Shown here one piece after another: positions 28,289 through 36,204 of a stretch of DNA of 64,000 nucleotides. Source of the DNA: Bacteroidota bacterium (lineage in GTDB: Bacteria; Bacteroidota; Bacteroidia; AKYH767-A; OLB10); NCBI GenBank assembly GCA_016699635.1, contig CP064983.1, positions 2,480,001-2,544,000 of the forward strand, given 5' to 3'. Every line of letters starts with the position of its first letter. The stretch's first letter is position 1. The translations under genes were made by a program, and so were the position numbers. The notes under the pieces are model-generated. The model was not told the origin of the DNA, did not search any database, and saw only the letters and a program-made list of their open reading frames with translations.

Positions 28289-28296
28289 CAAATTTA
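28289..28296 (-). promoter_or_regulatory. Bacteroidota-type -7 box for pdxH
   Basis: On the minus strand this reads TAAATTTG, which fits TAnnTTTG. It ends 8 bases before the ATG at 28280 and 20 before the one at 28268. Confidence 0.4.
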
Positions 28297-28471
28297 TAAA
28301 TGTAAGATATATGTATTATTCATCCTTTCTTTAACATAAGTAGCCTTGTTATCAGCATGTTGAAAAGACAGTGGCATGTTTTTAGCAAACTGATTTATTA
28401 AAAGAGATTGTTAACAACAAGTAACTTTTTCAGACAGATACGTAAAATATAACAAATTAATTTAGTGTTCT

Positions 28472-29035
28472 ATGGAAGATTTCAATCAACATGCAGCTAC
28501 AGGGTCACTGTTAATTTCAGAACCTTTACAGTCCGACTCATTTTTTAAACGCTCAGTTATTTTACTAAGCGAACATGATACAGAAGGCACGTTAGGCTTT
28601 ATATTAAATAAACTCACAGACGTTACAATTAACGATGCAGTAGAAGATTTCCCACACTTTAATGCACCTTTATTCTTTGGTGGTCCGGTAGAAACAGATA
28701 CATTGTTTTATCTGCATACTGTCGGCCATCTTCTTAAAGATTCGAAAGAAAGTGTAAAAGGAGTTTTTTTAGGTGGTGATTATGATGAGTTGAAATTTTT
28801 AATCAATACAAAACAAATCAGCCCTAATCAGATTAGATTTTATGCAGGCTACTCCGGTTGGAAACCCAATCAGTTAGAGGACGAGTTGTTTCACAATGCA
28901 TGGATGCTTGGTAAGGGTAATGCGGAATTTACATTCTATCCTGAGCCTGAAGTTTTGTGGAGTCAGGTATTGCGCAGCATGAAAAACAAATATTCTTTGC
29001 TGGCAAATTTCCCTGATGATCCTACTTTGAACTAA
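28472..29035 (+). CDS. YqgE/AlgH family protein
   Basis: The 187-residue product matches the DUF179 family: GSLLISEPLQSDSFFKRSVI at the N-terminus, LSEHDTEGTLGFILNKLT, the GGPVETDTLFYLH block and IRFYAGYSGWKPNQLEDEL followed by ELFHNAW-like sequence. It is cytosolic, with no signal peptide. AlgH was named in Pseudomonas as an alginate regulator, but the biochemical function of the family is still unclear. It has its own 190-base upstream region, which is AT-rich, and diverges from pdxH. Confidence 0.93.
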   Translation: MEDFNQHAATGSLLISEPLQSDSFFKRSVILLSEHDTEGTLGFILNKLTDVTINDAVEDFPHFNAPLFFGGPVETDTLFYLHTVGHLLKDSKESVKGVFLGGDYDELKFLINTKQISPNQIRFYAGYSGWKPNQLEDELFHNAWMLGKGNAEFTFYPEPEVLWSQVLRSMKNKYSLLANFPDDPTLN

Positions 29036-29088
29036 GTTAGATTAGTTATAAGAAATCAGAATAAATTATTTAAGTCCATTGTAAAAAC

Positions 29089-29745
29089 TTATTGGGCAAG
29101 CAGTCCATCACGAATTGTAATTGTCCTGTCGGCCATTTCTGCAAGTTGATTGTTATGCGTCACAATAACAATGGTTTTTTTATAATCGTTTCGCAGTTTC
29201 AAAAACAGTTTATGTAAGTCTTCTGCATTGCCTGAATCTAGGTTTCCCGAAGGTTCATCGGCAAGAATAAAATCAGGATTGTTAATTAATGCCCTTGCAA
29301 CGGCAACACGCTGTTGTTCGCCACCTGATAGCTGTGATGGTTTGTGATGCATGCGCTGTTCAAGCCCTAACTGAATCAACAACGCATTGCTTCGCTTTAA
29401 AGCACTCGACTCACTTTCCCCGGCAATCATAGCAGGAATCATAACATTTTCTGCGGAAGTAAATTCAGGCAACAAATGATGAAACTGAAAAACAAAACCA
29501 ATATGCTTATTCCTGAAGGCAGCTAATTTCTTTGAAGAAAGTGCTAAGGCATCTGTATTGTTGAGCAACACTTTTCCGCTATCCGGCTTGTCAATTGTGC
29601 CGATAATATGCAGCAGCGTGGACTTCCCGGCACCCGATGGACCTATGATGGCTACCAACTCATTGGTTTTAATTTCAAGTGAAATGCCTTGAAGAACCTT
29701 TAGCCCGTTATATGCTTTATGTATATTTTCAATGAATATGCTCAC
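29089..29745 (-). CDS. ABC transporter ATP-binding protein, LolD/MacB type
   Basis: The 218-residue ATPase has Walker A GPSGAGKSTLLHIIG, the Q-loop in FVFQFHHLLPEFTSAENVM, signature LSGGEQQRVAVARAL, Walker B FILADEPSGNLD and the H-loop in IVIVTHNNQLAEMADR. The FQFHHLLPEFTA-like region and the small size are typical of LolD, which powers release of outer-membrane lipoproteins from the inner membrane. The LolC/E-type permease is not in this window, so the LolD name is a family-level guess. It diverges from the vWA gene at 29802. Confidence 0.85.
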   Translation of the reverse strand: MSIFIENIHKAYNGLKVLQGISLEIKTNELVAIIGPSGAGKSTLLHIIGTIDKPDSGKVLLNNTDALALSSKKLAAFRNKHIGFVFQFHHLLPEFTSAENVMIPAMIAGESESSALKRSNALLIQLGLEQRMHHKPSQLSGGEQQRVAVARALINNPDFILADEPSGNLDSGNAEDLHKLFLKLRNDYKKTIVIVTHNNQLAEMADRTITIRDGLLAQ

Positions 29746-29776
29746 GCAGCTAAAATAAGTATCATTCCAATACTAT

Positions 29777-29784
29777 TATATTTG
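29777..29784 (+). promoter_or_regulatory. Bacteroidota-type -7 box for the large vWA gene
   Basis: TATATTTG matches TAnnTTTG and ends 17 bases before the TTG start at 29802. There is no clear TTG at -33. Confidence 0.45.
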
Positions 29785-29801
29785 CCCCTCATCGTTTTGT
29801 T

Positions 29802-31877
29802 TTGGAAATAATACTTGCAACACCATATTGGTATATTTTACTTTGTCTGCTGGCAGGCTTGGGCTGTGCATGGTGGCTTTATGGTGGTAATTCACCCTTT
29901 AATGAAACACCTTGGCTGAGGCGTACTTTATTCTTTCTTAGATTTTTATCCTTTTCCATCATTGCTTTTCTGCTGTTATCACCATTTATTAAATCTGCCA
30001 TACGCGAAGTTGAAAAACCTGCTATTGCCATTGCTTTTGATAACTCTTCGTCCATATTGCTTGATTCAACACATTTTTCGGCATCTGCATTAAATCAACT
30101 GGCAGAGAAACTTACTTCAGCATTTAAAAACGATTATGAAGCCGGAAGATATTCTTTTGGCAGTAAGGTTGACAATGAAGTTACTGATAATGATTTCTCT
30201 GAGAAGAGTACTAACATTTCAGAGATGTTCGATTATTTAAAGTCACTCTATGGCGGACGAAATTTGGGTGCTGTAATTATGTTGTCCGATGGAATTTATA
30301 ATAAGGGAAGTAATCCTGTTTATACAGCAGAAAAATTAAAAGTTCCTGTTTATACTATTGCTGTTGGCGATACAACCATCAACCGTGATGTGTTAATATC
30401 AGATGTTGCATACAATAAAGTGGCTTTTCTCGGAAATAATTTTCCTGTTGAAGTAGGTGTTACCATGAGGCAGGCATCAGGAACAGCAGTTACGCTCACC
30501 ATTAAAGAAGATTCACTGACACTTTTCAGCAGAATGATTTCTGCATCAGGAAATAATTATTTCGCAAAAATACCTGTCATACTTTCTGCCAATAGAAAAG
30601 GTATTCATAAATATAAAATTCGCATTTCTGAAGTGGATGGTGAAAAGAATTTGCTCAACAATGAAGCAGATATTTATGTTGACGTTTCAGAACGCAAAAT
30701 GAAAATATTGTTGCTGGCGCAATCGCCACATCCTGATATTGCTGCAATAAAATCTGTGCTTGATAAAAGTAATCTGTATGAAACCAAAGTTATTTTTCAG
30801 GAGCAAGCCGATGAAAATTTCAGCAACTACAATCTTGTAATTCTGCATCAGCTTCCATCGGCAAAGTCAACAACACTTTTGCAAAAGATTAAAACGGCAG
30901 AGGTGCCTTACTTTATCATTGCAGGTGCGCAAATGAATGTCGCTGCATTCAACAATTCCGGTACGGGTGTAACAATCAATCAGCCTGTTGCAAAGATGAA
31001 TGAAGTATATGCTAAGGTAAGCGATCAGTTTGGATTGTTTAGTTTGTCAGACGATATGCAAAAAGTATTGTCGCAACTACCTCCATTATTTGTGCCTTTT
31101 GGAAATTATAAAGTAGAGAAAGAAACCAATACATTATTAGCGCAGCGTATCGGAAGCATACAATCGTCAATGCCACTGTGGTATTTTTCTACTTCAGGAA
31201 CAATGCGAACAGGTGTTTTACTTGGGGAAGGTTTGTGGCGCTGGCAGTTGAATGAATATGCACTTTCAGGAAATCATGATGTTACTGATGAGTTAATTTT
31301 AAAATCTGTTCAGTACCTGACTTCAAAAGAGAAAAAAGAGCCTTTTATGATACAGTACAAGCGCTCCTATACAGAAGGTGAGAATATTGAGTTTGATGCC
31401 ACGCTTTATAATGCAGCCGGAGAATTAATTAATGAACCGGAGGTGCGCCTGAATATTTATAACGATGAGAAAAAAGAGTTCCGATACACTTTTAACAGAA
31501 GCAACAATGCCTATCAGTTGAATGCGGGAATGTTGCCACCGGGACGCTATACTTTCAGTGCGGATACAAAAGCGGGCGATAAAGTTTATAAGGAAACAGG
31601 AGAGTTTTCTGTTGTGCCATTGTTGCTGGAGAATTTTGAATCAACTGCCAATCATCAACTGCTCAATACCATTTCATCAAACACAGGAGGCATTATGGTG
31701 ACTCCCGATAAAATCAATTTGTTGATTGATGCTGTTCAGAAAAACGAAACGGTGAAACCTGTTTCGTATTATCATAAGAAACTTATTGAATTGATAAGCC
31801 TGAAAAGTTTACTTGCGATCTGCTTGTTGTTAATTGCAATGGAGTGGTTCTTAAGAAAACGTTTCGGTTCTTATTAA
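29802..31877 (+). CDS. Large membrane vWA-like protein
   Basis: The 691-residue product starts at TTG 29802, since no ATG is available before the first membrane helix. Two N-terminal helices (about residues 7-27 and 42-62) precede a vWA-like domain beginning AIAFDNSSSILLDS, with a metal-site pattern DxSxS and later IMLSDGIYNKGSNPV. The middle is a beta-rich periplasmic region (KMKILLLAQSPHPDIAAIKSV; NLVILHQLPSA), and a helix lies near the C-terminus (LKSLLAICLLLIAMEWFL). The layout resembles the Bacteroidota VWA_CTERM-like proteins of unknown function. It may be a distant cousin of BatA/BatB. Its stop overlaps the convergent miaA stop by 4 bases. Confidence 0.82.
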   Translation: MEIILATPYWYILLCLLAGLGCAWWLYGGNSPFNETPWLRRTLFFLRFLSFSIIAFLLLSPFIKSAIREVEKPAIAIAFDNSSSILLDSTHFSASALNQLAEKLTSAFKNDYEAGRYSFGSKVDNEVTDNDFSEKSTNISEMFDYLKSLYGGRNLGAVIMLSDGIYNKGSNPVYTAEKLKVPVYTIAVGDTTINRDVLISDVAYNKVAFLGNNFPVEVGVTMRQASGTAVTLTIKEDSLTLFSRMISASGNNYFAKIPVILSANRKGIHKYKIRISEVDGEKNLLNNEADIYVDVSERKMKILLLAQSPHPDIAAIKSVLDKSNLYETKVIFQEQADENFSNYNLVILHQLPSAKSTTLLQKIKTAEVPYFIIAGAQMNVAAFNNSGTGVTINQPVAKMNEVYAKVSDQFGLFSLSDDMQKVLSQLPPLFVPFGNYKVEKETNTLLAQRIGSIQSSMPLWYFSTSGTMRTGVLLGEGLWRWQLNEYALSGNHDVTDELILKSVQYLTSKEKKEPFMIQYKRSYTEGENIEFDATLYNAAGELINEPEVRLNIYNDEKKEFRYTFNRSNNAYQLNAGMLPPGRYTFSADTKAGDKVYKETGEFSVVPLLLENFESTANHQLLNTISSNTGGIMVTPDKINLLIDAVQKNETVKPVSYYHKKLIELISLKSLLAICLLLIAMEWFLRKRFGSY

Positions 31878-32774
31878 AGATTTTTTTTCTCGATTTTCTT
31901 TTTCATTTCTTCCGGTGTAATCCAAACGGCATCATCATACTGCCTGAACCATGTCAATTGTCTTTTGGCATAGTTGCGTGTATGTTGTTTTATTTTTTCG
32001 ATGGCTTGGTCAAGAGTAATGTTTCTATCGAAATACTCAAATAATTCTTTGTAGCCAACAGTGTGCAATGCCGTAAGATGCCGGTAGGGTAGAAGTAGTT
32101 TCGCTTCATCCACCAATCCTTTTCAATCATCATATCCACACGTTGATTTATGTTATCATAAAGTAATTGCCTGTCGGGATTTAAAACATAAAGTGTGAAG
32201 TTGTAAGTAGATATTTTGTTTTTATCTTCAATAAAAGATGAACGTGTTTTGCCTGAGCTGTAAATAATTTCTAATGCACGAATGACCCTGCGTGGATTGT
32301 GAATGTCTATTTGATGATAGCTTTTTTCGTCAAGAGTTTTTAATTGATGAGCCAGATACTCCAATCCTTTTTCAGCACACTCTTTTTCAAGACTTGCTCT
32401 AAGTTGATAATCGGTATTTGGAGTAGGGTCGAGGCCGAAGAGAGCAGCATGCATATACATACCTGTGCCGCCTGTAAGAACAACTGTTTCATTTTTTTTT
32501 CTAACAACTGATTGATGGTGTTAGTTGCTTCATCGGCATAGCGACTTGCATTCATATCTTCTGCAATAGAATGCGAATGAATGAAGTGATGTTTCACTGT
32601 ATTCATTTGTTGGGCATCTGGCACGGCAGTGCCGATAGTCATTTCACGAAAAATCTGTCGCGAATCGAAAGAAACAATTTCTGTGCTATGCAGTTTAGCA
32701 ACTTCAATGGCAATTTGTGTTTTGCCCGAAGCTGTAGGCCCTGCAATAATAATTAACTTTTTATCCTTAGGCAA
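31874..32774 (-). CDS. miaA: tRNA dimethylallyltransferase (two frame breaks)
   Basis: MiaA adds a dimethylallyl group to A37 of tRNAs that read codons starting with U. Three open segments join to a 300-residue protein when one A is added to the A9 run at 32492-32500 (giving LEKKNETVVLTGGTGMYMHA) and one to the A4 run at 32120-32123 (giving MIEKGLVDEAKLLLPYRHL). The P-loop AGPTASGKT and SFDSRQIFREMTIGTAVP lie near the N-terminus, and NPRRVIRALEI and LHTVGYKELFEYF lie later. Both repairs restore classic motifs. The two breaks are almost surely sequence errors. Confidence 0.92.
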
Positions 32775-32800
32775 TTTCTTATTCTTTGCTTATGGCAAAG

Positions 32801-33316
32801 TTAAAAGGTAAGTGTAATAGTGCCTTTGGTATCTAACGGACATTTAGGGCAGTTATTAAACATTACACTTTCTGCTGCCTGTTTTGCTTTAGTTAACAAA
32901 TAGCTGCTTGTAGTGGTTGTGCCTTCTGCACCTGGATTAGCCTTGGTAACATGGCCATATTTGTCAATAGAAATCTCAACTACAACAACACCTTTTTCCA
33001 TAGTAAGATTTTCAATCTTTGGCGGCTTGGTGATGGTACGTCCGGGCATTTCATATTTTACACCACGCATATCGGCACTCATCTCTGAGTTGTCTGCTTT
33101 TGTTTCTGATGCTGCATCAAAAAATATGGCAGAGGCTTCACTCACTTTAAAATTCATGGGATTGCCTTTAAATAAAAAGCTGATATTGCCATCTTTAATC
33201 TGCTGCACTGTGCCTGTCATTTTTTCGCCACTTTTCAAAACAAGGGTATGTTGTGCAAATAAGAAACTAGCACTGCATAATAAAAGCGCCTGTGTTGCAA
33301 GAATTTTTCTGATCAT
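32801..33316 (-). CDS. Secreted protein with TonB-C-like domain
   Basis: The 171-residue product has a signal peptide ending in SFLFAQ, a short beta-rich N-terminal domain (TLVLKSGEKMTGTVQQIKDG; GNPMNFKVSEASAIFF) like those in Bacteroidota stress-type proteins, and a C-terminal part (VVVEISIDKYGHVTKANPGA ... ITLTF) that resembles the TonB C-terminal fold. It has no membrane helix other than the signal, so it is unlikely to be a working TonB. It starts after a good -7 box at 33332 and lies 26 bases upstream of miaA. Confidence 0.72.
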   Translation of the reverse strand: MIRKILATQALLLCSASFLFAQHTLVLKSGEKMTGTVQQIKDGNISFLFKGNPMNFKVSEASAIFFDAASETKADNSEMSADMRGVKYEMPGRTITKPPKIENLTMEKGVVVVEISIDKYGHVTKANPGAEGTTTTSSYLLTKAKQAAESVMFNNCPKCPLDTKGTITLTF

Positions 33317-33331
33317 GATTTAAACTTTTTT

Positions 33332-33339
33332 CAAAAATA
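33332..33339 (-). promoter_or_regulatory. Bacteroidota-type -7 box for the TonB-C-like gene and possibly miaA
   Basis: On the minus strand this reads TATTTTTG, 15 bases upstream of the ATG at 33316. It fits TAnnTTTG. Confidence 0.4.
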
Positions 33340-33434
33340 AATTTTTATAGCTGTTCTAAGAATGAATTTGAATTGAAATATGAAAACAGTTTTCAACAAT
33401 AGAAGCTATATTAGGCATCTTCGATACAGAATGA

Positions 33435-33442
33435 TAATTTTG
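33435..33442 (+). promoter_or_regulatory. Bacteroidota-type -7 box for the FAH-family gene
   Basis: TAATTTTG fits TAnnTTTG and ends 20 bases before the ATG at 33463. There is no TTG at the -33 position. Confidence 0.4.
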
Positions 33443-33462
33443 GCACCATAAAGTAGTAAAAT

Positions 33463-34481
33463 ATGAAATTAGTAACCTATCAGAATCAGAATAAAACGGC
33501 ATTGGGAATCTTGCTTAGTGATAAAGTTTATAATCTTAGCGAATTGTCACAACGCAGAGGAAAAACTGTGTTGCCCGACAATATGCGTGATTTTTTAACA
33601 GGCGAACAACTAATGATGGATGCTGCTATGGAGTTGAATCAATGGCTTTCAGATGGCAATGCAGATGCTGACGGACTCTCAGTAGCTAATGTAAATTTAT
33701 TGGCACCGGTGCCTAATCCAACTTCTTGCCGTGATGGTTATGCGTTCAGGCAACATGTTGAAGCAGCAAGGCGCAACAGACGTGTAGAGATGATTCCGGA
33801 ATTTGATCAGTATCCGATTTTTTATTTTACCAATCACAATGCTATACAAGGCCCTGGAGATATTTTTTGCATGCCCGATCATTTTGAACAACTTGACTTC
33901 GAACTTGAGGCAGCAATTGTCATTGGTCGCAAAGGCATTAATGTAAAAGCAAAAGATGCCGATAGCTACATTGCCGGCTATATGATTATGAACGACATGA
34001 GTGCGCGCAAATTGCAGATGGAAGAGATGAAACTCAACTTAACCCTGCAAAAGGAAAAGATTTCTCTACTGTTATTGGTCCGTATTTAGTAACGCCTGAT
34101 GAACTTGCATCATATAAGACCATTGCAAAAAGCGGACACACAGGAAATAATTACAATTTAAAAATGACTTGTAAGGTCAATGACATTCAGGTGTCGGAAG
34201 GTAATGTAGGAAGTATGGATTGGACATTTGCAGAAATTATTGAGCGTTGTGCCTACGGTGTAAACATTCTTCCCGGTGATGTAATTGGCAGCGGTACTGT
34301 TGGCACAGGATGTTTCTTAGAGTTGAACGGCACAGGGTTATTCAATAATCCTGACTATAAACCACAGTGGCCTAAAGAAGGAGATAAAGTTGAAATGGAA
34401 ATTGCCGGTCTTGGTGTGCTGACAAATACCATCAGAAAAATAGATTCTGATTTTTCAATACTTGCATTGAAGAAGATGTAG
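33463..34481 (+). CDS. Fumarylacetoacetate hydrolase family protein (one frame break)
   Basis: The two open segments join to a 339-residue protein when one A is added at 34041-34042, giving NLNPAKGKDFSTVIGPYLVT. The N-terminal half contains FYFTNHNAIQGPGD and DFELEAAIVIGRKGINV, with the acidic metal ligands of the family, and YIAGYMIMNDMSARKLQ. The C-terminal half has NIQVSEGNVGSMDWTFAEII-like sequence and PGDVIGSGTVGTGCFLEL. FAH-fold enzymes cleave C-C bonds in aromatic and other catabolic pathways or isomerise 2-hydroxy-hepta-dienoates. The specific substrate is not evident. No other aromatic catabolism gene is near. Confidence 0.85.
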
Positions 34482-34538
34482 GAGATTGAAAAAGAAGAAT
34501 GCTGTTTTTATTTAGGAACTATCAGCAAGAGGATATTT

Positions 34539-35312
34539 TTAGTCCTTTCCATTTATTGTAATCATTATTTCTCTGAAACTTTCCAGTCCAGCTTCAAGGT
34601 TTTCAATTATTTCTCCTGCTAAAACGTCTGGGTCGGGTAAGTTGTCAAGGTCGGCAAGTGATTTATCTTTTATCCAAGTAATGTCAAGCGATGTCTTGTC
34701 ACGGTTGATGATTTCATCATAAGTGAACTTTCTCCAACGACCTTCAGGATTTGTGTCTGAGTTGTAAGTTTCCTTTCTTTTGTGTCGGTTGTCAGGATTG
34801 TAGCAAGTAATGAAGTCCCGAAGGTCTTCCAATTTCAGCGGATTCTTTTTCAGCGTAAAATATTGTCCTGCACCCTTTTTGTGTCTTATGGGTTATTCTC
34901 TAATAGACCTTCATAAATGGTTCCTTTTATGTCTGCTCCCAATGTTGCCCACTGCTCTTTATCAATCATGTCAATGATTTTGTAAAGCATGGCAGGTTCT
35001 TTAATCTTATTCTGACTTTGAACAAATATTTGCCCCAACACTCCTTTTTGCCTTGACAAAACACTTAGGGTTTTGGTATGATATTATTCCAGTTCATCAC
35101 CACGCCTTGAAGTCAAACTTTCCCAATTGTTTTCAGTTGGGATTGGCAGTTTTCTGTTGTAGGGGGGAGATGCTGAATTCATAAGTCATTTTCAAAAACA
35201 GCAAATAGGTAAGTTGTTCTAAGTAGTCGCCATAACCAACGCCAATATCTCTTAGCGGATTACAGAAACTCCATACCTTACTTACTATTGCTGATGTATT
35301 TTCGTTGCTCAT
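34539..35312 (-). pseudogene. hsdM: Decayed type I restriction-modification methyltransferase (HsdM) remnant
   Basis: The minus strand holds the start (MSNENTSAIVSKVWSFCNPL; GDYLEQLTYLLFLKM) and a following segment in a shifted frame (SPPYNRKLPIPTENNWESL), a TAA in place of a conserved Gln at 35084-35086, then YKIIDMIDKEQWATLGADIK and GAGQYFT at about 34860. The sequence then jumps to the family C-terminus (LKKNPLKLEDLRDFITCYNP ... LDNLPDPDVLAGEIIENLEA). The whole SAM-binding methylase core, with its NPPY motif, is missing, an estimated loss of about 270 residues. The junction falls at a shared FT (QYFT next to the HFT of the C-terminal part), suggesting deletion at short homology. No hsdS or hsdR is beside it. 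Confidence 0.88.
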
Positions 35313-35334
35313 ATATTTCGTTGTTTTCACATCA

Positions 35335-35353
35335 ATAACCCCAAAGGGATTAT
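35335..35353 (-). repeat. REP-like hairpin, distal downstream copy
   Basis: The minus strand reads ATAATCCCTTTGGGGTTAT, a stem of eight pairs with one T-G wobble around a TTT loop. It lies 52 bases beyond the transposase stop. Confidence 0.6.
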
Positions 35354-35385
35354 AGCTTTATAGCATTAATTCGGTTTGTAAAACG

Positions 35386-35402
35386 CGATGCCGTAGGCAT
35401 CG
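35386..35402 (-). repeat. REP-like hairpin, proximal downstream copy
   Basis: CGATGCC paired with GGCATCG around a TAC loop (minus strand), a perfect seven-base stem. It ends 2 bases from the transposase stop codon. Confidence 0.65.
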
Positions 35403-35404
35403 AA

Positions 35405-35863
35405 CTATTCCATCCATTCAAACAAATATTTTTCATTGTAATCAACATTAAACTTCTTTAAAAATTCAACATATTCTTCTTTAAAAGATTTCTTTCGGTG
35501 ATGTTCCTTTTGATTGGTGATGTATGCAATAACATCGTTCAACTGGGAATGGCTATACGAAAAAGCACCGTAGCCTTCTTGCCAACTAAACTTGAATTTT
35601 GATAGCTTTTCAACTTTGATAAAATCGTTTGATGATTTTTTTATTTCTCTTACCAAATCGGATAAACAACAAGATGGTTTCATGCCGATAAGAAAATGCA
35701 AATGGTCGGACATGCCGTTTATGGCAAGCATTTTTTGTTCTTTGTTTTGAACAATGCCAGTAATGTATTTATGTAAACGCTCTTCCCATTGTGGCAGAAT
35801 AAGGCTTTCTCTTCCTTTTACGGCAAAAACAATTTGAATATAAATTTGCGAGTAGGTTGACAT
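35405..35863 (-). CDS. REP-associated tyrosine transposase (IS200/IS605 TnpA-like)
   Basis: The 152-residue product is a single-domain Y1 transposase of the HUH class. It starts MSTYSQIYIQIVFAVKGRES, has the paired His motif in SDHLHFLIG at about residues 61-69, and the catalytic Tyr region in WQEGYGAFSYSHSQLNDVI, followed by YITNQKEHHRKKSFKEEY, typical of REP-associated enzymes. There is no accessory TnpB. Two small hairpins lie on each side (35335, 35386, 35881, 35933), as expected for REP-type systems in which the enzyme acts on palindromes. It probably drives short-palindrome movement rather than a classical IS. Confidence 0.88.
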   Translation of the reverse strand: MSTYSQIYIQIVFAVKGRESLILPQWEERLHKYITGIVQNKEQKMLAINGMSDHLHFLIGMKPSCCLSDLVREIKKSSNDFIKVEKLSKFKFSWQEGYGAFSYSHSQLNDVIAYITNQKEHHRKKSFKEEYVEFLKKFNVDYNEKYLFEWME

Positions 35864-35880
35864 TATTTATGGTTTATGTT

Positions 35881-35897
35881 CGACCCCTTCGGAGTCG
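35881..35897 (-). repeat. REP-like hairpin, proximal upstream copy
   Basis: On the minus strand CGACTCC pairs with GGGGTCG (one T-G wobble) around a GAA loop. It lies 18 bases upstream of the transposase ATG. Confidence 0.6.
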
Positions 35898-35932
35898 TGT
35901 TGTTTGTTGGTTTTGTTTTTCTATAAAGGTTG

Positions 35933-35947
35933 GATGCCTTTGGCATC
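35933..35947 (-). repeat. REP-like hairpin, distal upstream copy
   Basis: The minus strand reads GATGCCAAAGGCATC, a perfect six-base stem with an AAA loop. It shares the GATGCC stem with the copy at 35386. Confidence 0.65.
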
Positions 35948-35995
35948 TTTAGCCAAAGTTAAATAAAAGTTTTGCTATTTAAGTTTGTAGTCATT

Positions 35996-36027
35996 AAGGT
36001 TAAATAAAGACTTTCTTATTTAACCTT
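35996..36027. repeat. Perfect 12-base inverted repeat
   Basis: AAGGTTAAATAA and its exact complement TTATTTAACCTT flank an 8-base spacer. A second, imperfect version using AAAGTTAAATA lies just upstream at about 35955-35986, so two related palindromes sit in tandem. They lack a T tract and do not look like a terminator. They may be another substrate class of the nearby transposase or a protein-binding site. Confidence 0.6.
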
Positions 36028-36204
36028 CATTCTTTCCATACTTCCCTTTTCCATTCTTCATTTTCTTTATCCGCTCCAACAAGGCTAAAGCAGGTTCATC
36101 ATTGGGGTCTTGATTCACTTATATTAATTAGGTTTTAGATTAATTTAAGTTACTGTTTTGGTTGACACGAATAATGATTTTACTATTAATTACTAAATTG
36201 TAAT

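Larger units (their letters stand above)
35864..36204. other. Gene-free stretch with hairpins and an inverted repeat
   Basis: This 341-base region between the transposase and icmF has no open frame I can support. It holds two REP-like hairpins (35881-35897, 35933-35947) and two nested AT-rich inverted repeats around 35955-36027. The rest is AT-rich sequence with a short oligo-TTA segment before icmF, where no clear terminator is seen. Confidence 0.7.

Noticed and set aside
31874..32774. miaA as a pseudogene in three pieces
   Set aside because: Both breaks are one-base losses in A runs and restoring them gives every family motif and normal length; error is more likely than decay.
32801..33316. 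A functional TonB energy transducer
   Set aside because: It has a cleaved signal peptide and no N-terminal anchor or Pro-rich linker, so only its C-terminal part resembles TonB.
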